Below are positions 8,643 through 21,659 of a stretch of DNA of 64,000 nucleotides, piece after piece. The stretch is taken from positions 32,799,073-32,863,072 of the forward strand of contig OU744447.1 of NCBI GenBank assembly GCA_916610825.1, read 5' to 3'. This DNA is from Haliclystus octoradiatus. Taxonomy: Eukaryota; Cnidaria; Staurozoa; Stauromedusae; Haliclystidae. Both the position numbers and the translations under genes were made by a program. The notes under the pieces were generated by a model. That model saw nothing but the letters and a program-made list of their open reading frames with translations, ran no database searches and was not told the origin of the DNA. Every line of letters begins with the position of its first letter. The stretch's first letter is position 1.

Positions 8643-11386
8643 AAACAATTTATTTGTTTTATAAAACAAATGGAAAACGGTTATCTGTTTTAAGCACTGT
8701 GCTGCTAACACTTTGGGTGCTATGAGACACTTGGCGGTTCGTGATTTGTTAAGCCTTTTTCATTCCACATTACGCACCCAGCGTGTTCGTATGAGAGTAC
8801 ATAAAACTGAGCACCTTTTTTATTTGTTAAATATTACCGTAGAAACTGTGCCCTTGCGGACCATTACAAAACGTATTTTGTTTTACGATAGCCTGATCTA
8901 TAGATGTGAAGAGTGAGAAAGTCCCTTGGGGGGGGGGGTAATTCAAGCTCTTCAGAGACAGGGCGGTGCCACTTTAGAAAAAGGTGAAGTACCCAAAAAG
9001 TTCCAAAAAGTCTGTTTATGCTACCCAAAAAATCCAAATTATTCAACTATGCTACAAAATTTCTTGAAAAAGTCAAAAATATGACACCCAAAAGCTCCAA
9101 AATTTGAAATGTCATGCCCAAAAAGTTTTCTTTTGAGCTGGAATATGATATGGATCCAAAAAAGTGGCACGTCCCCGTATAGCCGTCATGATGGAGTTAC
9201 CTCACCCGTGGAGAAAGTACAACTGCAGTTATCCTGACATATAAACTCGATTCAAATCTCGGTTTTTATAGAGGTATGGACAATGTCATATTATTTGCAC
9301 ATTGTGTGTATCGAATCGATCATCTTCGGTATGAGAGCATTCATGATTTACGTTAACCATGAGTGATGGGGATTGTTAGGAAAGTTGACAAGAGGGGATC
9401 CAAAGAAAACAGGTTGACGTGCGTTGTATATTGATCAATAAGGTGGTATCGAAAGCATGAGAGCTAGAATGTCAGATAATGCATAATTACAAGGCTATGG
9501 CAATTAACATTTCTTCAAGGTGTATTACATCTATTAGCTTAGCTGAGGCTTCATTGAATCGTATATACAACCTAAATTGTTTGCTATGGCGAATTAATTA
9601 CACACTGTCTTTTAAGAAGGGAAATAATTGTGAAGATATTCTCGAACTAGGCCGAATTATATATTGCAGTAATGTTTTCTATAAGATGTTCTTAACTCTC
9701 TGTCAACGTCATCACCGCGTCAATTATAGACGAGAAAAATAACCGTGAAGCCCATAAAAATATCATTTTTAAGCAATGATATGAAAAAAGAACTCTATAT
9801 ACATATGACCCCACAAAAGATCATCAAGACTAGATGAATACTGAATAAGTATATCAAATACCTATATAATTATTAAGATTAAATTTGCGTTCTCATAACG
9901 CATTTATGTTAACATTAACCTCTCTCCTCTTCACATATCTCAACGTGACCACATATTTACAAATTATCCAAAACCATCTCGTACAAGAGCATCCAAACGC
10001 TACTCAACCTCCTTCTGAAATTAAAACTTGAATATATAAACATAAAATCATACGTTTTTTTCGTCTTCTTCTTGTTGTCGTTCGTAGTAAACTTTTACTT
10101 TCTTTCACGTCTTCCATAATCACTCTTTTCTCTAATTGAAATGCATTTTCTTGGTAGTCTATCATTGTCTATGAAATGAACTAAAACAATATTTTAGGCT
10201 GGCTTCGATTTTTGAAATTTGAAGGCAAAGTAAGTATAGACGCTGTTTAATTCCCATTGTTTAACACAACAATAGATTCTGTTTTCAACAAAGACAACAA
10301 TGGGAATTCATGAAGCTGAATTGGTATCACCATGGAAACATTGTTATTGTTACAGAATGTAAGAACACGCTCCAGACATTGAAAAACGTGATTATAGCTC
10401 ACAAAGAATAGCAGTTGGACAGGCTAACATGTTTCTGATTTGCCATAGAAATAAAATAACTAGGACTCAGTAATTTATCATGCTCACTATATACGATTGG
10501 AGGCGTTCACGTAAAATAATAGAAAGGTATATTTGTTTAGTGCCCGCGCTGTGGATGTAAGTGTTATATATATTTGCCTGTTCAATACCTTATTTGTTAT
10601 TATTATTTATTCATTTGCAAAATATATATCTGCAGGCATTCAAAGGTATTTTTCAATTAAATATTTAATGCGTTGACTCAATAACCTATTATGAATTTAC
10701 AAAATCGCTATAAACTTACAGCGTCTATAAACGCGCATTAAATGAGGGTGATTAGAACAACACTTTCATCAAGCGAATTCCACAAAGTAGTTACTCTACT
10801 ACATAAACAAGTGTTTGATTATTTCTATAGAAATTTTGTTGTTTTATTCTTAGTGGATGTCCTCTTGTGCAACTAATTTGATAGTAGAAATGAAAAAAGA
10901 GAGTCCATATAAAGATCTAATAAATTATCTATGATTTTACAAACCATGGTTGAACTATAACTCAAAGTTGATTCTATGAATTTCTTAAGATTGTAAAGAT
11001 AGATTCAATCATTGTAATTGTCATAACTAATGTTGCAGCGACCGTATATGGTTTTAGTGCAGGTTCTTCGCACTTTTTCTACTAACCTGATGCTTTTTGT
11101 TAATTAATTGTAATCGCTATTGTAAATTGTGTAATTACAATCATATAGAACTGGAAGTTTACTTCCCTTCATTTTCCAGTCAAATTTTGACAAATAAATC
11201 AACAACAGCAACAACAACATTATTAGAATGAATCGCTGTAATATGAACACATGACACTTAAAAAAGATTTACAAGCACAATCTATTTGGAATGATGTAAT
11301 AAATATTATAATATATACATTGATCATTGATAAGTTCCATGTATGTAGTGTACCGTATACTACCAAACTGATATAGCATAAGCATC
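8643..11386. other. Intergenic stretch without a recognised gene
   Basis: No coding region supported. It contains a run of 13 G around 8926-8938 and a degenerate A-rich tandem motif (ACCCAAAAAGTTCCAAA-like) at about 8985-9135. A short hairpin is seen at 10249-10308: AATTCCCATTGTT and its exact complement separated by 34 bases. The open frames at 8713-8916 and 9479-9742 have no family features. Confidence 0.5.
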
Positions 11387-12730
11387 CTAAGGTTTGATTT
11401 CTTTTGGAAGGCGTAGAGAATGACCACGTGCTACAAACATAGCTAACGTTAATGCCAGGATAAACGGAATGGTACCAGAAACAATAAATACGTTATGAAA
11501 CCAAAATGATGTAAACAGACCAGCCATTGACATAGCCGTTGATTTGAAAACTACTCGTACTGCCTCTGAAAAACTTTGCAATTCTGCTGGCAGAAATTTT
11601 GCAAGCAAGGATCTGAATATAACCCGTTCACATAGCTCGACAGATAATGAGATAGATACCCATCCATAGGCAGATATTTTACTAAGCTCAATTTCTCCAG
11701 AATCTTTCATAACATACATAAATATAAGTAATAATGGGGCCAGCATACTAACGGTTGACATACAAACAAGGAGAACATAATCGCTTACTTTTCGTGAGAT
11801 GTACATGAAAGAGATACTAACAATAAGAAAGCACGTTGCTGCAATCATAAATATAATAGATGTATCAGATGGTGCATAATTATAAAGGTGCTTTGTAACT
11901 AATGGAACAAGTACATATGATCCTTTAAGAACCCAATTGTAAATGAACGTACAGAAAAATATCAATGCGATATCAGCGTTACAGAATAGGATCTCAAGTG
12001 AACGTCTCATAGGAGGCAGTACATATCCCTGTTTCCCATTTCTATTCGACGTAGCTTTCGCTGGTAGTCTCTCATCCAATAATTTTTCGCTGTCTTGAGC
12101 CTCATCTTCAGGTTCAATCTCATCGCTATCATATACACATAGGAATGATAGAACAAGATAAGCAGCTAGTAGAATCGCTTGAATAAACATAGTTGCATTT
12201 GTAAAGCGTATATCAATACCAAGAACTTCCCAATGGGTATTTTTAGTCAAATGACAAACCAAGGTCCCTCCTGCCACTCCGGCACTTGATCCAATGTTAA
12301 GAAAGAACAGCGTAGATGAGATATGCGACCGTTTCACGATTCGTGCAATTTCACCATTGATTATAGGAAAACCAGCGAAATAAACTCCATAGCCAAGTCT
12401 TCCTATAATTAAATATGTCAATGATGTTGGTATTGAATATATTAAACATCCAATTGATGCTACAAATGACATTGAGATCATTAATCTTCTTGCGCATCTA
12501 TAACGATCACATAATCGACCAAACCATAATCCAAGTACTAAACCAAAAGTTGGTCCCAACATAAAAAGTGTCCCATGCCAAAAACTGACATCATCAACAT
12601 GTATCTGCTGTAAGTAATATACTGCCGTTACGTTTTGAGTGACAAGATCAAAATTAGCTATGAAGTAATACCACAAGTAGACAAATAAAGTCGAAGCAAT
12701 TTTGCCTTTTCTTTTCATCTTGCATGCCAT
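11387..12730 (-). CDS. Major facilitator superfamily transporter, MFSD8/CLN7-like
   Basis: 447-residue intronless membrane protein with about 12 hydrophobic segments. The loop between TM2 and TM3 carries the MFS signature GRLCDRYRCARR (the G-x-x-x-D-R-x-R-R motif). The TM4-5 region (GRLGYGVYFAGFPIINGEIAR) resembles the MFSD8/SPX-MFS group of lysosomal transporters, but the substrate cannot be inferred. A charged central loop (DSDEIEPEDEAQDSEKLLDE) separates the two six-helix halves, and the protein ends with a short basic tail PKEIKP. Two starts are possible, the ATG at 12730 or the ATG four codons later, which has a better context (A at -3). The open frame without introns in an intron-rich neighbourhood suggests either a single-exon gene or a retrocopy that has stayed intact. 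No polyadenylation signal could be fixed with confidence. Confidence 0.88.
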   Translation of the reverse strand: MACKMKRKGKIASTLFVYLWYYFIANFDLVTQNVTAVYYLQQIHVDDVSFWHGTLFMLGPTFGLVLGLWFGRLCDRYRCARRLMISMSFVASIGCLIYSIPTSLTYLIIGRLGYGVYFAGFPIINGEIARIVKRSHISSTLFFLNIGSSAGVAGGTLVCHLTKNTHWEVLGIDIRFTNATMFIQAILLAAYLVLSFLCVYDSDEIEPEDEAQDSEKLLDERLPAKATSNRNGKQGYVLPPMRRSLEILFCNADIALIFFCTFIYNWVLKGSYVLVPLVTKHLYNYAPSDTSIIFMIAATCFLIVSISFMYISRKVSDYVLLVCMSTVSMLAPLLLIFMYVMKDSGEIELSKISAYGWVSISLSVELCERVIFRSLLAKFLPAELQSFSEAVRVVFKSTAMSMAGLFTSFWFHNVFIVSGTIPFILALTLAMFVARGHSLRLPKEIKP

Positions 12731-13681
12731 TCGTGACGAGCCTTCTGGAATGGTGACTTTAAACTTGTATGGACCTTTTCACATCGGCGCAGTTGTTAAA
12801 TAATTGCTATTCAAAAAATTTCTAATCACCCATGCATGATATAAATACAAAGCAATCAGAATTCATATTCTTCATAAAGAAACATTGTACTGGATATATA
12901 CATACAATGGAACTGTCCAGTGAATGATTTCTACACAAATTATACAAATCGGTAAATTTATTTTCTTTAGAATTCAACTAAAGCGCTATTGAGTGACCAT
13001 CTTTCATATTTTTTTTCTTTAGTTATTATGATGATTCTCTGCAAGATTGATGAACCGCTACATCACATTAAACAACCATTTTGCATTGAGTAAATCATTT
13101 TTTTTAACAGCATTGCAAAAGCATCAACTATACACATTATCAAATTATTTTGTTGGTTTACTAGGAGGTTTGGCTCTCTTCATCCAAATATGCAAGATGA
13201 ATTGTCCTGCTTACCCCTCCCCGTCTTGATAGCCCTGCTGGAAAATATCAGGGAACAGAAAAAATAGAACGCAACATTCAGACTGTGTCATAGCTATTGA
13301 ACTTTCGTCTGTATAGTCTATGGTTCAATTTCTATCATGAGTAAGATCGGTTTATAATCTTGTTATAAAACAACACGTACATGATTCTAATACTGATAAC
13401 GTATAGCCAAACGCTCAATTAAAAAATGCTACTAGCCTAGTCTACCTAGTTTGTAGATGAATGATTCCGAATTTAATTGTGTTGAAATATTATTTAACTG
13501 TTTTTAACTTATTTAGATAGTGGTGGTCCGAATTTAACGTTCAAACTGCATGACATCAATGATTATAAGATGATGGTTGTCACATATTCGTTTAGCATTA
13601 TTTAATTTAGAATCCTTAGAAATTCGCAGGATTAGATATGATTTATGCATGGTTTACAAAATTATTAATAATCTAATTGAC
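12731..13681. other. No gene recognised
   Basis: Upstream flank of the transporter and downstream flank of the LINE remnant. AT-rich; the open frame 13047-13229 has no family features. Confidence 0.5.
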
Positions 13682-15443
13682 TTAATTGTGCTGCATACTG
13701 TCAAAAGCTTCCGATAAATCCATTAACAGCAGGAGCGAGAGTTCTTGTTTATCCATTGTTTTATAAATTTTTTCTGTAATGTTCAGTAGAGCAGTGATGG
13801 TGGAACGCCCAAGCCGAAAGCCATGTTGATATGTATTGAGTAATTTTGAAAGATATGGATAGAGTTGGACATATGAAATTCTTTCAAAATTTTTGCAAAG
13901 TAATGATAGAAGAGCTAGTGGACGATGTTGATCAGGTGTATTAGCAGCTGGTGTTTTAGGTATAGGAGAGACGATAGTATATTTGAAGTTTGTTGGAATT
14001 GTAGATGTTTTGATAGAAATATTGATAAGACTTGTTAGATAGCTGACAATGGCAGGAAGTGCTGATTTGATTACATAGCCATTTAGCCCATCATTGCTTG
14101 GTGATTTCCAGTTCGGTAGCTTACCAACGGCTATGATGTCAATTTCTGTCATTGGAGATAATTGGAACACTGATCTTGTGGCTCAATGGTTGAGTAGTCA
14201 GGAGATGTATGCGTGGTATTTTTATGTTTTCTCCGACATTACTAAAGAATATATTTATTTTATTCAACTCTTCCTTCGTTGTTGCATTACATAGATGTTT
14301 GTGTTTCTTTGTTAATCTTTTTGCCTGGTCCCGGTTCCATAACTCTTTCACATCATCACCACAGTCCTGAAATTTGGATTTGCTGCATTCTATTTTTGCT
14401 TTTTTTAATTTATAGTTTACGTTATTTATAAGTCCGCGATACCTTTTCCAGTCTTTCTGACGCTTTGTTTTAATTGCAGTAAATCTGCTTTTGCTTCTTT
14501 GTTTCAAATATTTTCTCAATTCAGTTGTCACCCAAGGTGCATAATTGGAGTGCAGAACAATTGCTTTTCAGGGGCGTGTCTATCTAATGTTTGTCTTACT
14601 ATACTTTGTAATATAACTGCAGCATCGTCTACGTCTTCATTTTGGATAGCTTGTTTAAATTCAATCATATCAGCATCAAATAGATCATTACAGAAAGCTT
14701 CTCTGTCGAATTGTTTGTATGATCTGATCGTTCGTAGATTATTTTTAGGTTTTTCAATATCACAAGTTAACGTTGCTAGTAAGCCCAGATGGTCAGATTT
14801 GCACACTGGTGTTGAGATGCACGAGGAAAATTGTTCACGAATACATGCATAAGATATCATGTGATCAATACAGGTTTCGGTAACCTCAGTAATGTGAGTT
14901 GGATCCAAGCTATGTGTGTGTAAGTCAAATTGCGACATCATGTCTAATGAAGCTGTTTTTGATGGAGAATTTTTATCTTAGTTAATATTTAGATCACCTG
15001 CAAGGATAAAATTGCGATTCTTTTCGGCTAATGTTTCTAAAGTGTCTCTAATAATATCGATAGCTTGTACATAGTTATTAAGGCATGGGTTATAGCAGTT
15101 GATAATGTAGAATGTATTATTATGTGTTGTCTTTACTTTTACAACTAACTGTTCGTATTCTATCCCCTGCGCTACTTTTGTCATTGACGTATCTATTGAT
15201 ACTTTAAAATCATCTTTATAAAATATAGCTGTACCACCTTGTCTTCCATTTCTGTCATTTCTATACAAGTTGAATCCAGTTATTTCACAGCCCATAGATT
15301 CAGGTTGTAGCCATGTTTCTTGTATTAATATTATGTCTATATTGTTTTCTAAGATATATATAATATATATATATGCAATTCAGAAAGTCGATCGGATGAT
15401 AAACATTGCGCATTAATAGATAATAATTTGATTGAATTTTGCA
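13682..15443 (-). pseudogene. LINE ORF2 remnant: endonuclease plus truncated reverse transcriptase
   Basis: Minus-strand non-LTR retrotransposon ORF2 in several frames. It starts near 15443 (MQNSIKLLSINAQCL). The apurinic endonuclease part includes GGTAIFYKDDF and ends at ILAGDLNIN (14978-15295), with its tail at 14528-14941 (SDHLGLLA). The linker is at 14139-14531. The N-terminal half of the reverse transcriptase (KSPSNDGLNGYVIK, PISKTP-like, HGFRLGRSTITALL, LLMDLSEAFDSMQHN) lies at 13682-14170. The sequence stops being RT-like right after the first catalytic aspartate, so the YxDD half and the 3' UTR are missing. This is opposite to the usual 5' truncation. Frames change at least three times. 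The family is CR1/Jockey-like by motif style; the exact clade is not decided. Confidence 0.8.
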
Positions 15444-15465
15444 TTGTTAGTTTTTCATTGGATAG

Positions 15466-16637
15466 TCAATTATTTTTATTCTGGTTTTGTTTTGTTTTTA
15501 ATGACTTTATTTGAATTAAGGTAAAGTTTCTGACAATCCAACGGTCATTTGATTCTGCGAAAATATTTTCGTTTCTTATTTTGCATTCCGCGCGTAGATT
15601 TGCCATTAGTTTCTGATCTTCAATTGTATAATCAGGTGAAATAAATACACGATATAAATCACTGTCTTTCAGATTTTTTGCATTTTTCCGCAATTTCATT
15701 TTATCTTCAAAAGTTTTGAGTCTGACCAAGAGAGGCCGTGGCCTTTATGGAATTTGGCCAACTGATGTTGCTTTCCCAAGGCGAACGAATCTATATTTCA
15801 ATCTGTACTCCGATTTCAGTCAGTGCAATATCTTCAAAGTATTCCTTGTCAGTGTTGAAGTGTTTGCTCGGTTTAAGGCCTTGAATAACAACATTGAGCC
15901 TCCTTTTGTCTTATGCTGTGATGTTTTTCACGGCCTTCTCGTGCAGTTTCTGTTGGGTTTGTATTTTTAATATATCGGAATAACTTTTTGTGGTAGGGTT
16001 CACATTAATGTTATCATTGTTGTCCTGATTGTTTTCTAACTTTTTCTGTGTTTCATGTGATAGTGCGGTTAGTTTGTCTAGTTGTTTGGTTATCTCTATT
16101 GTATTCTTCTCCGTTTTCTTTAAGCTGGCTAAAGTTATTTCATATCCAGACAGTTCTATCATCAGACGACAATTCTTGTCCTCTCATTTCCGTTAAATTT
16201 ATGTTCGTGTCTGGATTAATAACAGCGTTGCAAACATTTAGTTTATTGCAGATAGCGATTTGTTTTTCTAGTTGTTCATTTATATCGCATTTTAAGCTAA
16301 AAAGATAGAGACACAAGTCCAGGAGGTCACCTTTCCTTGTATTCTTACTTAATAACTTACGGGATTCTGCAACGTCATTGTTTTCTAAGACAGCAATATA
16401 TTCCACATTCCATTCGCTTTCTGTTTGAATAGCATCTCCAATTACATCTGCAGTCCCATCTTCAATAAAATTTATATCAGGTGAAGCTGTATCAATTAGT
16501 TGTTCAGTAGGAATCAAACTGCAGGAGTCATTAGCATTTGACATGATATAGATATTGACTAATTTAGTAAAACATATAATGAAATATACATACTCAAATT
16601 TGTCAAAATACAGCAGTTTCTGAACAATATTTGACAA
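15466..16637 (-). pseudogene. LINE ORF1 remnant
   Basis: Upstream of the ORF2 remnant on the same strand. The reading frame is broken into at least three pieces: 16140-16637 (acidic N-terminus), 15911-16162 (coiled-coil-like, rich in K, E, Q and N) and 15466-15729, which contains YRVFISPDYTIEDQKLMANL, the RRM-like nucleic-acid-binding segment common in LINE ORF1 proteins. It acted as the RNA chaperone of the element and is now non-functional. Confidence 0.65.
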
Positions 16638-17322
16638 GAGCTAATAGAACATGACCGTCGCGTGTTGTCACATGTCAGTGTCACAGTATCAGTGTCACTC
16701 TTATTAGGTTGCACATCAGGGTTAATTATATTAATATATAATTTCCCTTTGCTTGCCTGTAAAAAAATACATCTTATGGTTTATTTTTTACAAATAATAA
16801 ATGAATTCAAATGAATTATCATCATCATCATTGTTTTGATTACAGTATTAATTATTGTTCTGATAATTGTCTGAGTGATTGTGTGGAGAAGACGTTCTAG
16901 GTAGAAAGTAGTGCTGTTCGATGTTAACTTTCCCAAAGCCGATCTGATCCGATATATAATTTTATATCCGATGCTACAAGATTGAAGCCCGATTCGGTAA
17001 ATGTTTTAAATGATCATCAGATATGATCCCGATATCAGGAAAAATTGCAACTATAAATTTTAGCTATATAATAATGTTATGCAAACAAATTTTTAATGAA
17101 GACGCAACATTTGGCTTGGTAAACATTACATATCGGTATATCGAGAATTGCCAAATAATCGCATTGACCATATCGCGACCCGATATATCGAATATCCGAA
17201 AGATAAAGCAGCACTAGTGTGAAGATTGCTGAAGTAGTAACATGTGTTTGTTTTATTTGTACAGATATTCACACATCTTAAATATTACTTTGATTTTATG
17301 AATTGACAAGGCTATGGCTAAA
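16638..17322. other. No gene recognised; possible short repeat
   Basis: AT-rich. The part 16909-17216 is bounded by AGTGCTG and CAGCACT and is rich in GATATAT/CGATAT motifs, which may be a small inverted-repeat element, but no target duplication was found. Confidence 0.35.
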
Positions 17323-18164
17323 CGGCGTATTTTGAGCGAAAATAATGCAGGTGTATTTAACTCGAGCATTATTTACGCCTAAAATACGCCTGGAGAACAC
17401 GTTATAGCTCGCATTAAATACGCCTGTTGCATTTTAACCGGCTAAAATCCCAAATACGCCTTGGCTAGGCGTATTTAAATGCAAATACGCCTTCGACACC
17501 TCTCAAATAATCCTATAATAATCTTTAATTATTCGTAAACTATTTCAACAAAGACGATGGTTTAGACATTTAATTTGTTTCGTTTATACGCAGTTGCAAG
17601 ATTCAATGAACAACAAATGCAAATGAGCAGCGACAGAAGTAAGATAAATCGTTCATTTATTTCATATAGTCTTCAAATTTGATATAAATGTTTATTTCAT
17701 ATATCATTGGAAATCAGAAACATGGACTTGAAATTGCAATAATTAAATCTCGAAACAATCTCATTTTGATTGTATATAAAATAAAAATTCATAGTTACTT
17801 AAATGCAAACTCTTCTCGGCATTATCGCAAAGGTAAGTTTGCAATTTTCATTTCCAATGGGTATTTCTTGAACAGCGTATGTTTATTGCTTCTGTTGATT
17901 ATTATCTTGAACATTACTTGTAACAATCACAGAAAAAGCGAACGATTTCCTTCCGCAACTTTGTTTATAATTTTTGAGTAAACTTACGATATCATTTTGC
18001 CTCATGACGAAATTGATTTCAGAAAAATTCAGAAAATTTGATTTATTTCCGCCTGTTTAACGCGCTTCAAGTTTTCTAACTTCTCGAAGGCGCATTTCGA
18101 TGCGTAAGTAATGCCATTACATACGCCTGCATTATTTTCGCTCGAAATACGCCGTTTAGCATCT
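17323..18164. mobile_element. Non-autonomous DNA transposon with long TIRs and ATACGCC motifs
   Basis: About 840 bp. The left end GCTAAACGGCGTATTTTGAG..AATAATGCAGG matches the reverse complement of the right end (CCTGCATTATTTTCGCTCG..CGCCGTTTAGC) over more than 35 bp. The subterminal parts are crowded with AAATACGCC/GGCGTATTT copies in both orientations (17330-17500 and 18080-18160). There is no transposase frame and no clear target duplication, so the superfamily is not assigned. Confidence 0.7.
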
Positions 18165-18499
18165 TGTTATAAACAGAATTTATTTAATTGATTAGAATAG
18201 AAATTGACAATCCAGATTATGACCTCTGCAATTTCCCTTGTCTTGAGGCCGATTGTAAATATCAAAATTTTGCTGTAAATTATTTCAAGATGAAATCCTG
18301 CTTTGTATTAACAATCATTACTAATTTTGAAATATCGTCGCGCAAATACACATTTCCTAACGAAAACTTCATAGAATAAAGTTTATTATATCCTTGGCAG
18401 CAACAACTTATTATAGAAGACTCCCCACAATCTCACATCTCGCCTTGTTGAACATTTTAAACTTATCCATGAATTATCATGCATATTAAATTAGACATT

Positions 18500-19400
18500 C
18501 CTCGTATATACTACACAAGGTTGTGTGTGCGGAATTAAATCTAAATGATCCTTCCGTTTTTTATCTTTCATGCTTGAAGCTAGATTAGATCTCAATAATT
18601 TTCTTTGATTGTTGCATCGTTTTTCTTGTGTATCGGTATGATTAGACCGTGTTTCCAATGCATTGGAATTTCGTTGATAGTTATAAAGTGATTGACGACG
18701 TCTGTGAGAGGAGATGTGATGTTTGCGATAATTTAATTGATGATTATGTGCAGATATGTTGCAGCTCAAGTTGATTTGTTGCTGTCTATGCAGCTGATGA
18801 TTGTGTACTTTGTCATCTGTTGTTTAATTGGAGGTGACTGAATTGCAACCGAGATTATAGATAGGGGTAATACTGGGGATGATTTTGGAGGTCGTTGGCA
18901 GTCCAGTTAAATGCAGGTGGTTCACAGGCTGCGAAGTAGTTACTAATTATTTCTGCTTTTGCTTTCATGGGTAATTAATCAGATAATTGTCATCTATATA
19001 AATTTGCTTCTGCTTTTCCAATTCCGGTAATATGCTGTAGGTCGCGGCCGGTGAAATCTCGAAGGGTTTGATTTGGATGCTTCTTCCAGATATTCTTTTA
19101 GTCATTGCCCTTTTAGGTTGGTGACTCTATTTCTTAGAACTCTAAATCAGAATGGTTTTCGTCAGTTTTTGGGAGTTTTGATATTTTGTCCCGTAGTCGT
19201 ATGGCTTCATCGGGGTCTGCTGTGATCCATGGTGGTCTTTGTGCTTTTATCGATTAAGTTTTGAGCGTTTTTCTAAAACTGCATTAATTGTAGTACTGTA
19301 AACCATTTTACAAGACAAAATCTGCTTGTAGTAGCTCTTGTCTGTCATTTACTGTAGATTCTTTCCAAATCTATTTCTTGTAGGTAGTTGTTTAGGCATT
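18500..19400 (-). pseudogene. Heavily decayed LINE reverse-transcriptase remnant
   Basis: On the minus strand, frames broken by many stops still show typical LINE segments: PPWITADPDEAIRLRDK and a following RNRVTxLK-like stretch (about 19100-19240), and an RT beginning with ..ITSPLTDVVNHFITINEIPMHWK, then IIPIHKKND (about 18620-18760). This is the endonuclease-RT linker and the start of the RT fingers. It is far older than the 13682-16637 copy. The limits are approximate. Confidence 0.6.
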
Positions 19401-20176
19401 TGAAATCAGTTTTATTGTTTTTCTGCATTGTATAGGCTTAGATTGCATCTTTAGTAATTTGGTTTTGTAATTTGCGCAGCATATAATTTGGTGCTTATAT
19501 TGTATGATGCTCCAGTCGCAACGATGTTATTAGTAAACCTTGTGGAGCTAGACAAGCAGTTTTGCGTCAGTCACTTTGTAAAGCTTTATTCAATGAAGGT
19601 CAAAGTATATCAAAGAGATCAAGAATATGTTTTGTCAGCGCAATACTACGGTGAAAAAATGATTTTACTAATATCTTCCATTCGCAGCTCATCTCTTGGA
19701 TGCGGAAATTGTTTCCATTATCAAATGAGCATTAGTTTACAGATAAATATGAAAATACGGAGGTGTCTGGAGATTGTTCCAATCATCTAATAAAATTGTA
19801 ACATCAACTGAAGCAAACTGAGAAATGAAAAATTTCCGTTCCTCGGCATTATGTTGCATAAAATATGGACAATGATAGAAATCTCAATACGTAAGAAGCC
19901 CTCAGATTGCGGCTTATTACTGAACTACGAAAGCTACTCGCGTTGATGAAAAATATAAATGGGGTGTTTTACAAACTAGGTTAGATCGAGAACGACAGCT
20001 ATCGTCTAGCGAAATTATGTTTAGTTTTGAATGCATTTTAATTGAGAACATATTTTAAAGTAAAGTTTACGGAGCACTTTATTGATTAATTTATTTGTAA
20101 ATCTAATCGCTTCAGTACAGAGAGTGTATCTAGAACACAAGAGACCAATGTGTATAAGTATAGTATTACCATATTG
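19401..20176. other. No gene recognised
   Basis: An open frame of 100 codons on the plus strand at 19488-19790 has no recognisable domain and may be the antisense of further LINE debris. Confidence 0.4.
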
Positions 20177-20430
20177 ACCGAGCGGCACAGAACTAAAACG
20201 GCAGGTTTCTCCGTGCAACTTGAAAAACACATAAAAGTGTTCATAAAAATATGCGAAACAATTTTAAAAATATGCAACCTATTTCTTGTTTTTATTAAAT
20301 TCTATTGTAAACCCTACAAAAATTTGACGAGAACAAGAAACGGGAAAGTTTTCATGGTATTTCATGAACATTTTTTGTGAATTTCAAGTTGCCTGGAGAA
20401 ACCTGCCGTTTTACTTCTGTGGCGCTCGGT
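20177..20430. mobile_element. MITE, family 2 copy 1
   Basis: 254 bp with TIRs: ACCGAGCGGCACAGAACTAA..CGGCAGGTTTCTCC at the left and the complement (..GGAGAAACCTGCCG..CGCTCGGT) at the right, over roughly 65 bp including the CACATAAAAGTGTTCAT part. A second, longer copy is at 31457-31905. Confidence 0.75.
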
Positions 20431-21659
20431 TTAGTATAAGGACCAAGCATCCACGAATTCGTTGCGGAAACATTAGGAACCCTGAGTGTTGAAGTCGGTC
20501 AATGTTTCAGACAGATATTTAGGAGCAGAAACTTAATTGATGACCATAGAATCAGTGAGCCGTGACCAATTCTACCGTCTCGGCAATGCATTGAATATGA
20601 ATTTAAGTTGGGATTTAAATGTGACTCGTGTGATACGACGTATGCATGCCAGATTCACATGCCAGGATAAAGGAAGATGCATGTTTTTAGATAATGCATC
20701 TTCTCGTTTATTGCTGGATACGAGTGGAATAATGTTTGTCATGGCAACTTTTGTGTCAATCTATGTTTGGTCATCAGAAATTACCCCAATGATTTACATG
20801 TAAAGGCATTCTACAATTCAATGAGTGGAATTCCTCCAGGACTTCGATTATCTGATACTATCATTTATTTAAAATCTTCGAAGTATGATTTCTCAGCTAA
20901 AATAAATTCTTCGAATATTTGTGCTCATTCTTCGATTGCATACTTTTCATGACTGCGCTGGCAATTCAGAAACTGAGCATTGAAGGACATCTCCATTTTC
21001 AAAATGCAAATACAGTGATAATAATGAATAACATTCTATAATCCCTCACACTCAATGTTTAATCCTTAATTACTTTCATCCTTATAGTACGCAAACTGTA
21101 ACATCCTTAGCAATTTGCTAAATTGAAAAAGTTGTGTTTTCAATTCTGATAGTACATTGTAATTCATTTCTTTGAAAATCAATTAAAACCAATCAGATAA
21201 TTGCATTGATATTGTCATATCATCATTGTCATCAGCTAAAAAGTAATAACATCACGATTTTCCAAAATATCATTTTGTACATTTATATTTACTTGTATAT
21301 GTTAGTAATGATAATGACAATCTTGAAAGCAATACGAGAAAAAATAAAATCCTCAAAAGTAATTAAATATGCCGATGATAACATGACGAATTTATAAATG
21401 TTTCAAGTTTCGTGACAAAATTCGAGTGCAAACTATGTATATAGAGTTTCGCAATAATAATGTTAGTGGAAAGAGTTCCATTCGTCTTAATTGGAATGTT
21501 TCCTTTACTATCATTGCACCTGGTGCAATCGTCGCTTTTTTGCAATACTGATTAGTAATACTGAAAAGATTTGCAGGGATCTTCAAACGTGCTACTTATC
21601 TTCCTTAATTAAATAAAATGATAAAATGCTGTTTTTAGAGTCCAATTTAGCAGCTGAAA
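20431..21659. other. No gene recognised; 5' flank of gene A
   Basis: The open frames 20537-20803 and 20767-20952 show no family motifs. Confidence 0.4.

Noticed and set aside
16909..17216. Inverted-repeat element bounded by AGTGCTG/CAGCACT
   Set aside because: The inverted ends are too short and no target duplication is visible; left as a note in the intergenic entry.
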